Source of the DNA: Enterobacteriaceae bacterium 4M9
Lineage (GTDB): Bacteria > Pseudomonadota > Gammaproteobacteria > Enterobacterales > Enterobacteriaceae
Reading direction: 5' to 3'
DNA length: 64,000 bases
Assembly: GCA_010092695.1 (NCBI GenBank)
Contig: JAADJJ010000001.1
Location: 1,922,001-1,986,000, forward strand
The position numbers and the translations under genes were made by a program. How positions within the stretch are numbered: position 1 is the stretch's first letter; the number at the start of each line of letters is the position of its first letter. This document shows, piece by piece, positions 1 to 9,340 of this stretch. The notes beneath the pieces are model-generated. The model saw nothing but the letters and a program-made list of their open reading frames with translations, did not search any database and was not told where the DNA came from.

Positions 1-469
1 CGGTTAGCACGGTAACGGCAAGCCAGGGGGAGACATTGAAGGTGTGCATCAGCGAGGCATCAGGTAACGATGGCGCATTCACGGGGGCAAAAAACGCCTT
101 GCCGCTGGGATTACGAATAAACCAGCTGGCAACCATGAAGCCGACGACGGCAATCATGCTGCCTGCCAGCCCTTCAGCGGCGCGGTAGTACGCACCGGTT
201 GAGCAGGAGTCTGCGCAAGCCATGCCAATACCGAACGTAATCCCGCCGACCAGGGTTGCCAGCCAGCGAAAATCGCCACCCGGTAGCTGCGCCCAGCCCA
301 GAGAGATGAAGGCAAACAAGCCGATACTTTGCACAGTGATAATGATGAGCATGGCAATGGACATACGTCCATCGCGCAAAAGATAAAGATCGCGCAAACC
401 TCCGGCCATACAGAAACGTCCGCGCTGCATGATAAAACCGAGAAGGAAGCCCAAAAACAGACCTGTCAT
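1..469 (-). CDS. YeeE/YedE family (DUF395) membrane transporter, partial
   Basis: The gene runs off the left edge; 156 N-terminal residues are visible from an ATG at 469. Seen: hydrophobic segments from residue 1, a GRFCMAGGLRD segment near residue 18, and a small-residue-rich segment GIGMACADSCSTGAYYRAAEG-like near residues 75-95. Paired Cys/Gly-rich helices of this type are typical of the YeeE/YedE family, whose characterised member TsuA imports thiosulfate. Substrate here is unknown. It is the last visible gene on this side, and 289 bases without a recognisable gene separate it from the next one. Confidence 0.8.
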   Translation of the reverse strand, partial: MTGLFLGFLLGFIMQRGRFCMAGGLRDLYLLRDGRMSIAMLIIITVQSIGLFAFISLGWAQLPGGDFRWLATLVGGITFGIGMACADSCSTGAYYRAAEGLAGSMIAVVGFMVASWFIRNPSGKAFFAPVNAPSLPDASLMHTFNVSPWLAVTVLT

Positions 470-758
470 AAGGAAAACCTCTTTTCATGGTGAAGCCATG
501 ACCCAATGGTAAAGCCACACTGTTTATGTGGCCGAGGCAGGATTCTACGCAATGATGCACAAAAACATAATTGAAAAGAGCGGAAGTTTTGATGTGGTCG
601 GCAAAGCAGGAGGGCGTATCGGCACATGACGTCGGTTTTTCTGCACAGGGCGCAGACGATGCGGGTTGCCAGCGAAAAGGCGCGTCAGCAGCGAGATAAG
701 AATAACCGATGAGGTGCAAAACGTCTGGGCGCCAGCGAAAGCGCCCTGACGGTAGGGT

Positions 759-1271
759 TTAGTCATATAAACGGGCAATTAACCCCGCCAGCGCATAGCT
801 TACGGCCTGGTTTAACACCTCTTCGCAGTCGCCATTGAAGCGCACCACGCGGGCCTCTGTCCTGTCGGCAAAGCTCCAGGCAAACCACACCGTGCCAGCG
901 GGCGTGCCGTCTTCTCCGCCCTGCGGACCACCGTAGCCGGTAACGGCGATGGCGATGTCTTCACCTGAGCGCTGGCGCGCGCCGTTAGCCATTTCTCGTG
1001 CAGTGGCCTCACTGACGGCGGTGTGGCGCTCAAGTGTGCTGGGTTTCACACCCAGCACTTTTTCCTTCGCCGCATCCGTAAAGATGACATAGCCGATGCC
1101 AAAAAAATCGGGCGTATTTTCCTCTGCACACAGCGCGTTGGTCAGTTTGCCTCCGGTACAGGATTCGGCAATAGCCAGCCGTAACCGTCGCGCCGTAAGC
1201 AGTTGTCTGAGCGTGTGGGTCAACGTACCGGGGGATGGCAGAGCATCATCAGGACTGAGAACGTCAGGCAC
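759..1271 (-). CDS. PncC/CinA C-terminal family nicotinamide-nucleotide amidohydrolase-like protein
   Basis: 170 aa, the usual length for stand-alone CinA C-terminal domain proteins. Seen: AESCTGG near residue 35, the hallmark Ser/Cys nucleotide-amide motif, and a TGYGGPQGG segment near residue 110 where active PncC enzymes normally have TGIAGP. Family role: deamidation of NMN to NaMN in pyridine nucleotide salvage. E. coli has an active member (PncC) and an apparently inactive paralogue (YdeJ); the altered second motif makes this one look more like the paralogue, which is inference. Monocistronic on the minus strand. Confidence 0.8.
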   Translation of the reverse strand: MPDVLSPDDALPSPGTLTHTLRQLLTARRLRLAIAESCTGGKLTNALCAEENTPDFFGIGYVIFTDAAKEKVLGVKPSTLERHTAVSEATAREMANGARQRSGEDIAIAVTGYGGPQGGEDGTPAGTVWFAWSFADRTEARVVRFNGDCEEVLNQAVSYALAGLIARLYD

Positions 1272-1551
1272 AATAGGCTCCTTGCGATGTTATTAGCGAT
1301 AAAGGTATAGCACAGCAGGCGCAGACAGGCCGCAGACATTCTGGAGCGTGGCGACAGTGTCAGGAAGCGCCTCAGGGAAACGCCGTATAGCTAAGGCAGT
1401 ACCGTGGTGCGTTCAGGCAGAGGAGAACTTAAGCATAAGCCAGGCAAATTCAGGCTCCCGCTGGGCACCTGAGCGCTGTGGAAATGGGTATGAATGGCAC
1501 CGCGCCTGTTATGTCGTCCTGCGGCTGGCTAAAAGCGCGGGCTTAACGGGA

Positions 1552-1995
1552 CTAAACTGGCATGGTATAGCGTACAAAGTCATCCACTTGACCGAGTTTG
1601 TCGTAAAGTTTGCGAGCCGTGCGGTTATGCTCGCGGGTCATCCAGTACACTTTGGCCCAGCCTTTTGCCTTGCCCTGTTCACGCAGTGCTTCAATCAGCG
1701 CTTTGCCTGCGCCGTGGCCACGTGCGCGCTCGTCAACAAACAGATCTTCAAGATAACAGACAGGGGCAGCGGTCCAGGTACCTTCATGCAGTACACACAG
1801 CGCAAAACCCACCACCTCGCCATCCTGTTCAGCGACAAAGCACATCAGCGGTGCGTCAGGTGTCAGAATACGCTGCCAGGTGTGCGCGGTAATGGCGTCG
1901 TCGAGGTCGCATTCATAAAACGTGGTGTATCCCTGCCATAAGTGACGCCATACGACTTCATCGCCTGGCACTGCCTCACGTATTACCATTGCCAT
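1552..1995 (-). CDS. GNAT family N-acetyltransferase
   Basis: 147 aa. Seen: a complete GNAT fold signature with motif A around residues 82-105 (YLEDLFVDERARGHGAGKAL), whose RxRGxGxG/A loop binds the acetyl-CoA pyrophosphate, and a motif B helix ending NRTARKLYDKLG. Members acetylate amines of small molecules or proteins; the substrate cannot be told from sequence. It stands alone between the pncC-like gene and radD. An alternative start is the third codon (ATG). Confidence 0.85.
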   Translation of the reverse strand: MAMVIREAVPGDEVVWRHLWQGYTTFYECDLDDAITAHTWQRILTPDAPLMCFVAEQDGEVVGFALCVLHEGTWTAAPVCYLEDLFVDERARGHGAGKALIEALREQGKAKGWAKVYWMTREHNRTARKLYDKLGQVDDFVRYTMPV

Positions 1996-2087
1996 GCTGT
2001 TTCCTTAAATGCACAAACGTTACGGTGTGATGCTACCGGCAAGGCCGCGGCTCGCAAAGCGGCATGATGCTTTTTTGCGAGCAGCCT

Positions 2088-3848
2088 TCAGCCGCGTAGC
2101 TCGTTGGCACGGCGAAAACGGCCCTGATAGTCGAACACTTTTTCTCGCACCTGCCACCAGGCGCCTTTTTTGCGCGCGACCACAAAGTCAGGGTGGCGCA
2201 GCGCCTGTTGCTGGGCCATGACGTCATCGAGCGTTATCCAGCGCAGCGGTACGCCTGGCGCACGGCTATGGGGGCGGATAAACAGCTGTTCAAACGCGGT
2301 GCGCTGGGCGGGTGTTTGTGCGCGAAAACGCTCGCTGACATCCGCGCCATCTTCATCGTAATAGGTCACCTTCAGCCACGGACCTTTTTCATCGCTGCCG
2401 TGGGCAAGCGCCATACCGCTACAGCGTAGCACCAGCGCATCTTTAAGTTTGAGTGCGGCTTTGAGCATATCGTCCGGGTCAACCAGCACCTGGTCACACT
2501 GGTGGCAGCGGCGGGCGGCGATGTCATTTTCTGCATTGCAGTTGGGGCAGTTTTTAAAGCGAAAGCGGTAATCACACTGCTCGCGAAGGCCGTCGTCGTC
2601 TTCAAACCAGCCCAGGCAGCGGCGGCCATAGTGCTCAATAATCGTACCGTCTTCGGTGGTCTTGCCCCAGAAGGTGTTGGCAAACCCGCAGGAAGGGCAA
2701 AACACCTGTACCGGCACGTTACCCTGAGCGCGGCGCGGGCTGCCGACTTCTGGCGTGTAAATATCGTGGGGGTTACCGGCATAGTCGAGAATCAGGCAGT
2801 CTTTTTTGTCAGGCGCGAGGCGCAGCCCGCGGCCAATGATTTGCTGATACAGACTCACGGATTCCGTGGGGCGCAGGATGGCGATTAAATCCACATGTGG
2901 TGCATCAAAGCCGGTGGTCAGTACTGATACGTTGACCAGAAAACGGTAGCGCTGCTGTTTAAACGCCTCAATCAGTGCATCTCGCTCGGTAGCAGGCGTT
3001 TCGCCAGTAATCAGCGCCGCTTCGCCCGCAGGCAACAGCCCGGTCACTTCGCGGGCGTGTTCCACCGTGGCGGCGAAGATCATCGCGCCGCGCCGCTCGG
3101 TGGCAAATTCAACAATCTGGCTGATGATATGCGGCGTAATGCGCTGTTGCTGTTTAAGTTCTCGGTTTAGATCTGCCTCACTGAACAGCCTATTCTCCCG
3201 CGCCTGCAACCGGCTGAAGTCGTACTGCACCACCGGCATATCCAGCCGCTGCGGCGGTGTCAGCCAGTGATTTTTTATCATGTAGCGCAGCGGCAGTTCA
3301 TAAATGCAGTCGCGAAACAGGGCGTTTTCGTCGCCGCGCACCATGCCGTGATAGTGAAACTGGTAAATCCAGCCTTTGCCGAGGCGATAAGGCGTGGCGG
3401 TCAGCCCCAGCAGCCGCAGCTGTGGGTTGCTGCGTTTAAGGTGCGTCAGAATCTGCTGATACTGGCTGTCTTCGTCGTCGCTGATGCGGTGGCATTCGTC
3501 GATTATCAGCAGTGAAAAGGCCTCGCTGAAGTGCTCAGGATTGCGCGCTACCGATTGCACGCTGCCAAACACCACCTTGCCGTGGCTTTCCTTGCGCTGT
3601 AGCCCGGCGGCGTAAATATCGGCCTCAAGCCCCAGCGCGCAATATTTGGCGTGGTTTTGCGCCACCAGTTCTTTCACGTGCGCTAACACCAGGACCCTCC
3701 CGCGGGCGAGGCGCGCCAATTCGGCAATCACAATGCTTTTTCCCGCGCCGGTCGGCAGGACTATAACGGCAGGTTCCTGACGTTTGCGAAAGTAGCTCAG
3801 CGTGGCTTCAACGGCTTCTTTCTGGTAGGGACGCAGACTAAACGACAT
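2088..3848 (-). CDS. radD: RadD (YejH) superfamily 2 ATP-dependent DNA repair helicase
   Basis: 586 aa from the ATG at 3848, the same length as E. coli YejH/RadD; a longer upstream reading of 33 residues is rejected because it has no family counterpart. Seen: Walker A LPTGAGKS near residue 34, DEAH-type DECH near 130, a motif VI-like QQIIGRGLRLAP, and a C-terminal zinc-finger region with CPSCGFAN and CPNC...CHQC cysteine pairs. Known of the family: RadD acts with RecA and SSB in double-strand break and cross-link repair. It is transcribed divergently from rsuA across a 151-base gap. Confidence 0.95.
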   Translation of the reverse strand: MSFSLRPYQKEAVEATLSYFRKRQEPAVIVLPTGAGKSIVIAELARLARGRVLVLAHVKELVAQNHAKYCALGLEADIYAAGLQRKESHGKVVFGSVQSVARNPEHFSEAFSLLIIDECHRISDDEDSQYQQILTHLKRSNPQLRLLGLTATPYRLGKGWIYQFHYHGMVRGDENALFRDCIYELPLRYMIKNHWLTPPQRLDMPVVQYDFSRLQARENRLFSEADLNRELKQQQRITPHIISQIVEFATERRGAMIFAATVEHAREVTGLLPAGEAALITGETPATERDALIEAFKQQRYRFLVNVSVLTTGFDAPHVDLIAILRPTESVSLYQQIIGRGLRLAPDKKDCLILDYAGNPHDIYTPEVGSPRRAQGNVPVQVFCPSCGFANTFWGKTTEDGTIIEHYGRRCLGWFEDDDGLREQCDYRFRFKNCPNCNAENDIAARRCHQCDQVLVDPDDMLKAALKLKDALVLRCSGMALAHGSDEKGPWLKVTYYDEDGADVSERFRAQTPAQRTAFEQLFIRPHSRAPGVPLRWITLDDVMAQQQALRHPDFVVARKKGAWWQVREKVFDYQGRFRRANELRG

Positions 3849-3999
3849 GGCGAGCAACAGGCGGCGAAAACATGGCGCCATTATGGCATGAATTAAGGGC
3901 TTTTGCCCCTTACGCCGGGCCGCTATACTTAGGCGTGTTACCTCCATTTCTCATGCTGGCTACGGTCGGCACATCAGCAAAAGACAGGCATAACCATTC

Positions 4000-4707
4000 A
4001 TGCGACTTGATAAGTTTATCGCCCGGCAGCTTGGCATTAGTCGTGCCATTGCAAGCCGGGAAATCCGCGCCCGCCGCGTTACCGTTGACGGCGAAATCGT
4101 GCGCGACAGCGCGTTTAAGCTTTTGGCCGAGCACAATGTTGCCTTTGACGGCAACTTACTTGAGCAGCAGGATGGCCCGCGCTATTTCATGCTTAACAAG
4201 CCGCAGGGCTATGTGTGCTCAACGGACGACCCGGATCATCCCACTGTGCTTTATTTTCTTGAAGAGGCCGCCGCGCACGAGTTGCATGCCGCAGGTCGCC
4301 TGGATATCGATACCACCGGGCTGGTGTTGATGACCGACGACGGCCAGTGGTCGCACCGCATTACCTCACCGCGCCACCACTGCGAGAAAACCTATCGTGT
4401 TGGGCTGGAATCACCGGTTTCGCCGCAAACGGCAGACCTGTTTGCCAAAGGCGTGCAGCTTAATAATGAAAAAGATCTCACGCTGCCTGCAACGCTTGAG
4501 GTGATTACGCCAACCGACGTGCGTCTGACCATCAGCGAAGGGCGTTATCATCAGGTGAAACGCATGTTCGCCGCCGTAGGCAACCATGTTGTGACGCTGC
4601 ATCGCGAGCGAATTGGCGCTATTGTGCTGGACGAGACGCTGGAGCCTGGCGAATATCGTCCACTTACCGAAGAAGAGATTGCAAGCGTGGGTGTACCACT
4701 GCGTTAA
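4000..4707 (+). CDS. rsuA: 16S rRNA pseudouridine(516) synthase RsuA
   Basis: 235 aa (E. coli 231). Seen: an N-terminal S4 RNA-binding domain (residues 1-60) and the RsuA/RluB catalytic segment GRLDIDTTGLVLMT near residue 100, whose second Asp is the catalytic nucleophile-type residue of this family. Known role: converts U516 of 16S rRNA to pseudouridine during small-subunit assembly. The next gene bcr starts 12 bases after the stop, so the two are probably co-transcribed. Confidence 0.95.
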   Translation: MRLDKFIARQLGISRAIASREIRARRVTVDGEIVRDSAFKLLAEHNVAFDGNLLEQQDGPRYFMLNKPQGYVCSTDDPDHPTVLYFLEEAAAHELHAAGRLDIDTTGLVLMTDDGQWSHRITSPRHHCEKTYRVGLESPVSPQTADLFAKGVQLNNEKDLTLPATLEVITPTDVRLTISEGRYHQVKRMFAAVGNHVVTLHRERIGAIVLDETLEPGEYRPLTEEEIASVGVPLR

Positions 4708-4719
4708 CCGGGAGGTTAT

Positions 4720-5913
4720 GTGACCAACAAAGGCAACTCCCCGATAGGCGTTATCTTTATTCTTGCTCTGCTGGCAATGCTGATGCCGCTGTCTATCGAC
4801 ATGTATCTGCCGGCGCTGCCGATTATTGCCCAGGAGTTTGCCGTGCCTGCGGGCAGCGCGCAAATGACGCTCAGTACCTACATACTGGGTTTTGCGCTCG
4901 GGCAAATGTTCTATGGGCCGCTTGCCGATAGCCTTGGGCGTAAGCCGGTTATTCTGGGCGGCACGCTGGTGTTTATGCTGGCGGCAATGGCCTGCGCGCT
5001 TTCTGACACCATCGGCATGCTGATAGCCATGCGCTTTCTGCACGGCCTGGCCGCGGCGGCGGCGAGCGTGGTGATTAACGCCCTGATGCGCGATATGTTC
5101 TCAAAAGATGAGTTCTCGCGCATGATGTCGTACATGATGCTGATTACCACCGTAGCACCGCTGCTGGCGCCTATTGTCGGTGGGGCGGTGATGGTGTGGC
5201 TGAGCTGGAATGCTATTTTCTGGATTCTGGCGGCAGTGGCATTTATCGCCGCGCTGATGATAGCGTTTCTTATCAAAGAGACGCTGGCGGTGGAGCGCCG
5301 CCAGCCGCTGCATCTGCGAACCACGCTGCGTAACTTTGCGTCGCTGTTTCGCCACAAGCGCGTACTGAGCTATATGCTGGCAAGCGGTTTTAGCTTTGCG
5401 GGCATGTTTTCGTTTTTGAGTGCCGGACCGTTTGTCTACATCGAACTTAATCACGTACCCGCGCAGCACTTTGGCTACTACTTTGCGCTCAATATCGCCT
5501 TTTTGTTTGTGATGACGATGGTTAACGGGCGCTTCGTGCGCCGTGTTGGGGCGTTAAAGATGTTCCGCATTGGGCTGATTTTGCAGTTCGTGATGGGATT
5601 GTGGCTGGTGTTGAGCACCGCACTTGGGCTGGGGTTCTGGTCGATGGTGCTGGGTGTGGCGGCGTTTATCGGCTGTGTGTCGATGGTGGCGTCTAACGCC
5701 ATGGCGGTCATTCTGGATGAGTTTCCGCATATGGCGGGCACGGCCTCGTCGCTGGCCGGCACGCTGCGTTTCGGCATTGGCGCTATCTGCGCGGCACTGC
5801 TGTCGATGATGACACTGAACACCGCCTGGCCGATGGTAGGAGCGATTGCGCTGTGCGCAACCTGTTCTCTTCTTTTCTGTTTGTATGCCGGTCGCCCGCG
5901 CCGCGCACGTTGA
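4720..5913 (+). CDS. bcr: Bcr/CflA family multidrug efflux MFS transporter
   Basis: 397 aa. Seen: 12 hydrophobic segments, SIDMYLPALP in TM1 (the Bcr/CflA signature), and GPLADSLGRKPV, the MFS loop 2-3 motif, near residue 65. Known: E. coli Bcr exports bicyclomycin, sulfonamides and cysteine-type substrates by proton antiport in the inner membrane. The start is GTG at 4720: the ATG two bases earlier is followed directly by a stop codon, while GGGAGG at 4710-4715 serves the GTG. It follows rsuA closely and ends in a hairpin terminator. Confidence 0.93.
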   Translation: MTNKGNSPIGVIFILALLAMLMPLSIDMYLPALPIIAQEFAVPAGSAQMTLSTYILGFALGQMFYGPLADSLGRKPVILGGTLVFMLAAMACALSDTIGMLIAMRFLHGLAAAAASVVINALMRDMFSKDEFSRMMSYMMLITTVAPLLAPIVGGAVMVWLSWNAIFWILAAVAFIAALMIAFLIKETLAVERRQPLHLRTTLRNFASLFRHKRVLSYMLASGFSFAGMFSFLSAGPFVYIELNHVPAQHFGYYFALNIAFLFVMTMVNGRFVRRVGALKMFRIGLILQFVMGLWLVLSTALGLGFWSMVLGVAAFIGCVSMVASNAMAVILDEFPHMAGTASSLAGTLRFGIGAICAALLSMMTLNTAWPMVGAIALCATCSLLFCLYAGRPRRAR

Positions 5914-5917
5914 CACA

Positions 5918-5954
5918 TTGCCAGGCCATCCCGCTGGGCGGCCTGGCAACGTTT
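5918..5954 (+). terminator. Intrinsic terminator after bcr
   Basis: A perfect 10-bp inverted repeat (TTGCCAGGCC at 5918-5927 with GGCCTGGCAA at 5940-5949) starts 5 bases after the bcr stop and is followed by CGTTTT. The T-run is short, so termination may be partial. Confidence 0.65.
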
Positions 5955-6375
5955 TGCACTGACGGCCAGGTCAGCAACCTGGCTCACCAGACTAACGCTT
6001 CCTGAAACTGTATCTAACAACCTCATGCATCTCGCCTGAAAATCCTCACCACATCTGTGGACACTGCGCCTGTAACGGTGCTTTTCCTTATTTTGCGAAA
6101 ACGCGCATTTTTCGCTGATTTGTTTTAATTGTGTAAAAATTAAGATAAAAAAATTGGTGCTTTCATGGCGAAAAAAGTTGAGTTGGATCTCATAAAAAGG
6201 TAATTTCACGCCTAACCGCATGATTGGCTAAGCAATGAGGCCTTTCATTCGAAACTTTATGCATATAGCGCAGTGGATTTGCGCGAAAGGTTATCGGTAT
6301 CACATACACATAACAACATAATGCTAACCTTGTAATAAAGGATTGTTTACTTTGAATACGCTCGGGGACACTTTT
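5955..6375. other. AT-rich intergenic region before yejG
   Basis: About 420 bases without a supported gene. A second small hairpin (CCAGG / CCTGG arms) lies near 5975-5990. From 6085 to 6200 the DNA is strongly AT-rich, suitable for a promoter of yejG. I see no RNA gene I can name. Confidence 0.5.
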
Positions 6376-6720
6376 GTGAACACATTACAGCTTTCGATTG
6401 TACATCGCTTGCCGCAGGGCTATCGACGCACAGCGCAACAGTCAGGTTTCAGTGTTGAACCGATTCCGCCAGGCGTGCAGGGCGGGGATAACAGCCTGGT
6501 TGGGCTGAAACTGCTGAGTCCGGCCGGGGACAGCGCCTGGTCGACCATTCTTAACCTACGCCAGGCGTTGAGCGATATTGATGTGGAAAGTTCGGTGCTG
6601 GAGTGCGAGGGCGGTCCGTGCCTGTTTGTGGGGCGCCAGGATGAATGCACCGCCACCTGCCACCTTAAAAATTTCGGCGTTGCCATTGCCGAAACATTTT
6701 CCGTCGAAGAACCATTCTGA
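6376..6720 (+). CDS. yejG: YejG family protein
   Basis: 114 aa from a GTG at 6376, exactly the E. coli YejG length; the beginning VNTLQLSIVHRLPQ aligns to its N-terminus, and GGGGA lies just upstream. A TTG 33 bases earlier would only add residues absent from the family. Seen: a small soluble protein with SVLECEGGPCLFVGRQDE in the middle. In E. coli, YejG has been linked to aminoglycoside tolerance, but the molecular function is not settled. It converges on yejF with two bases between stops. Confidence 0.9.
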   Translation: MNTLQLSIVHRLPQGYRRTAQQSGFSVEPIPPGVQGGDNSLVGLKLLSPAGDSAWSTILNLRQALSDIDVESSVLECEGGPCLFVGRQDECTATCHLKNFGVAIAETFSVEEPF

Positions 6721-6722
6721 TA

Positions 6723-8312
6723 CTACGCCAGCGTCAGTAGCTGGCGTGTGTAGTCTGACTCCGGGTAGGTAAAGACCTGGCGGCATAATCCCTGTTCCAC
6801 CACTTCTCCCTGACGCAGCACCACGACCTGGTGGCACAGTGAGCGCACTACCTGCAAATCGTGGCTAATGAACACATAAGCCAGGCGATGTTTTTCCTGC
6901 AAGGACTTCAACAGGCTCAGTATCTGCGCCTGCACTGAACGGTCCAGTGAGGACGTGGGCTCATCAAGTACGATCAGTTCCGGTTGCAGAATCAGCGCTC
7001 TGGCAATCGCAATGCGCTGGCGCTGACCGCCGGAAAATTCAGACGGATAGCGGTGGCGAGTTTCGCCGTCCAGCCCCACCTCCTGCATGGCGGCAATGAC
7101 CTTCGCTTCACGCTCGGCAGCGCTCAGTGCCGGGTGATGTACCCGCAGCCCTTCTTCAATAATCTGCAACACGCTCAGGCGCGGGTTAAGCGACGAATTT
7201 GGGTCCTGAAACACCACCTGAATACGTCGGCGTACCGGCAGCATCTGACGGTGGTTCCAGCCATGCAGCGGCTGGCCGTCAAAAATAATATTGCCGCTGG
7301 AATGGATGAGCCGCAGCAGCGCAAGACCGGTGGTACTTTTTCCTGAGCCGGATTCGCCCACCAGTCCAAGGCTTTCGCCTGCGCGCAGCGAGAAACTTAA
7401 GTCCTTCACGCCAAAATGATGGCCCACGGTGCGCCGGAGCACGCCACGGCGAATGGGGAATGCCACCTGCAGGTTTTCTACCTGCAACAGCGGCGGCTGG
7501 CTTTCATCAAGTGCAATCGGCTCGCCGGTCGGCTCGGAGTTCAGCAGCAGGCGCGTGTACTCGTGCTGCGGCGCACTGAAAAGCTGCCGGTTACTGTTAC
7601 GCTCTACGCACTGCCCGTGACGCATCACAGCGACTTCGTCGGCCAGGCGACGCACGATGTTCAGGTTATGGGTAATAAACAGCATCCCCATATTCAGTTC
7701 GCGCTGAAGCTCTTTGAGCAATTGCAGGATCTGTGCCTGTACGCTGACGTCCAGCGCGGTCGTTGGCTCATCGGCAATCAGCAACTCCGGGCGCGTGAGC
7801 AGTGCCATGGCTATCATCACGCGCTGGCGTTCGCCGCCGGAAAGCTGGTGTGGGAAATCATTGAGCCGCTGTTTGGGGTTGCGGATACCCACGCGCGCCA
7901 GGTTTTCGATAATCTCTGCACGAGCCGGTTCTTTACGCATGCCGCGATGCAGTGACAGCACCTCGTAAAGCTGTTTTTCGACGGTGTGCAGCGGATTGAG
8001 CGACACCATCGGCTCCTGGAAAATCATGGCGATACGGTTGCCGCGAATTCCCCGCAGCTCCTGCTCTGGCGCACGCAGCAGCGGTGTGCCGTGAAAAAAT
8101 ATCTCCCCTTCGGGATAGCTTGCGGGTGGGGTTGGCAGCAGGCGCAGGATAGAAAGCGCGGTCACGCTTTTACCAGAACCTGACTCACCGACCAGCGCCA
8201 GGGTTTGCCCGGCCTCCACCTGGAGCGACAGATCGTCAACCACGCGAGTTTGCTGCTCGCCGTGGCGAAAGGCGATGGCGAGCTGGTCGATGTGCAGCAG
8301 CGGTGCGGACAT
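6723..8312 (-). CDS. yejF: Peptide ABC transporter, duplicated ATPase YejF
   Basis: 529 aa containing two complete ABC ATPase domains in one chain. Seen: Walker A GESGSGKS near residues 40 and 320, signature LSGGERQR and FSGGQRQR, and Walker B LLIADEP and LIVLDEP. Known: YejABEF imports microcin C and other peptides across the inner membrane, YejF energising the YejB/YejE pore. It is the last gene of the yejABEF operon, starting 2 bases after the yejE stop. Confidence 0.95.
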   Translation of the reverse strand: MSAPLLHIDQLAIAFRHGEQQTRVVDDLSLQVEAGQTLALVGESGSGKSVTALSILRLLPTPPASYPEGEIFFHGTPLLRAPEQELRGIRGNRIAMIFQEPMVSLNPLHTVEKQLYEVLSLHRGMRKEPARAEIIENLARVGIRNPKQRLNDFPHQLSGGERQRVMIAMALLTRPELLIADEPTTALDVSVQAQILQLLKELQRELNMGMLFITHNLNIVRRLADEVAVMRHGQCVERNSNRQLFSAPQHEYTRLLLNSEPTGEPIALDESQPPLLQVENLQVAFPIRRGVLRRTVGHHFGVKDLSFSLRAGESLGLVGESGSGKSTTGLALLRLIHSSGNIIFDGQPLHGWNHRQMLPVRRRIQVVFQDPNSSLNPRLSVLQIIEEGLRVHHPALSAAEREAKVIAAMQEVGLDGETRHRYPSEFSGGQRQRIAIARALILQPELIVLDEPTSSLDRSVQAQILSLLKSLQEKHRLAYVFISHDLQVVRSLCHQVVVLRQGEVVEQGLCRQVFTYPESDYTRQLLTLA

Positions 8313-8314
8313 AG

Positions 8315-9340
8315 TCAGTGAGCCTTATGCGGGTCGAAGGCGTCGCGGACGGCTTCGAAGATAAAAATCAGCAGCGACAGCAGCAGTGCCAGCGAGACAA
8401 AGGCGGTAATGCCCAGCCACGGTGCCTGTAGGTTGTTTTTGCCCTGTAATAACAGTTCACCCAGCGACGGCGCGCCGAGCGGCAAACCAAAACCGAGAAA
8501 GTCCAGTGAGGCCAGCGTAGTTATCGAGCCGCAGAGAATAAACGGCAGGAAGGTGAGGGTGGCGACCATGGCGTTAGGTAACATATGGCGCAGGATAATG
8601 GCGCCGTCGCCCACGCCCATCGCCCTTGCTGCGCGAATGTAGTCAAAGTTTCGCGTGCGCAGGAATTCGGCGCGTACCACGCCGACCAGCCCCATCCAGC
8701 CAAATAGCGTGGTAATACCCAGCAGCCACCAGAAGTTAGGCTGCACCACGCTTGAAAGCAGGATAATCAAAAACAGTGTTGGCATACCGGCCCACACTTC
8801 AATAAAGCGCTGTCCCCACAGATCGACGCGCCCGCCGTAGTAGCCCTGAACCGCACCGGCAAGAATGCCAATCACGCTGGTACACAGCGTCAGCATCAAA
8901 CCAAATAAGATGGAGATACGGGTGCCGTAGAGAATGCGTGCCAGCACGTCGCCACCGTTGGCATCGGTGCCCAGCCAGTTGCTTGACGATGGCGGTGAGG
9001 GGAACGGCTCTGTGGTGGCGTAGTTGATGCTGGTGGCGCCAAAGCGTACCGGTGCCCACAGCGCCCAGCCGCGGTTTTCAACCTGCTGGCGCAGCCACGG
9101 GTCCTGCCAGTCGGCGCGGGTGGCAAGTGGGCCGCCAAAATCGCTTTCGCTGTATTCCACCACGGCCGGGAAGTAAAAGCTGCCGTCAAAGCGCACCAGC
9201 AGCGGCCGGTCATTGGCGATAAGCTCTGAAAACAGGCTGAGTACGAAAATAATCGCGAACATCCACAGCGACCAGTAGCCGCGTTTGTTCTGGCGAAAGC
9301 GTGCCCAGCGCGCCTGGTTAACCGGGCTTAAGCGGCTCAT
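8315..9340 (-). CDS. yejE: Peptide ABC transporter permease YejE
   Basis: 341 aa, E. coli length. Seen: one N-terminal membrane segment, a periplasmic loop of about 90 residues, then five membrane segments carrying the permease EAA-type loop (ARAMGVGDGAIILRHMLPNA near residue 240). It forms the YejB/YejE channel. The start ATG overlaps the yejB stop by 4 bases, indicating translational coupling. Confidence 0.95.
   Translation of the reverse strand: MSRLSPVNQARWARFRQNKRGYWSLWMFAIIFVLSLFSELIANDRPLLVRFDGSFYFPAVVEYSESDFGGPLATRADWQDPWLRQQVENRGWALWAPVRFGATSINYATTEPFPSPPSSSNWLGTDANGGDVLARILYGTRISILFGLMLTLCTSVIGILAGAVQGYYGGRVDLWGQRFIEVWAGMPTLFLIILLSSVVQPNFWWLLGITTLFGWMGLVGVVRAEFLRTRNFDYIRAARAMGVGDGAIILRHMLPNAMVATLTFLPFILCGSITTLASLDFLGFGLPLGAPSLGELLLQGKNNLQAPWLGITAFVSLALLLSLLIFIFEAVRDAFDPHKAH

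Noticed and set aside
1348..1941. Plus-strand 197-residue open frame
   Set aside because: Antisense to the GNAT acetyltransferase, which has complete motifs; the plus-strand reading has none.
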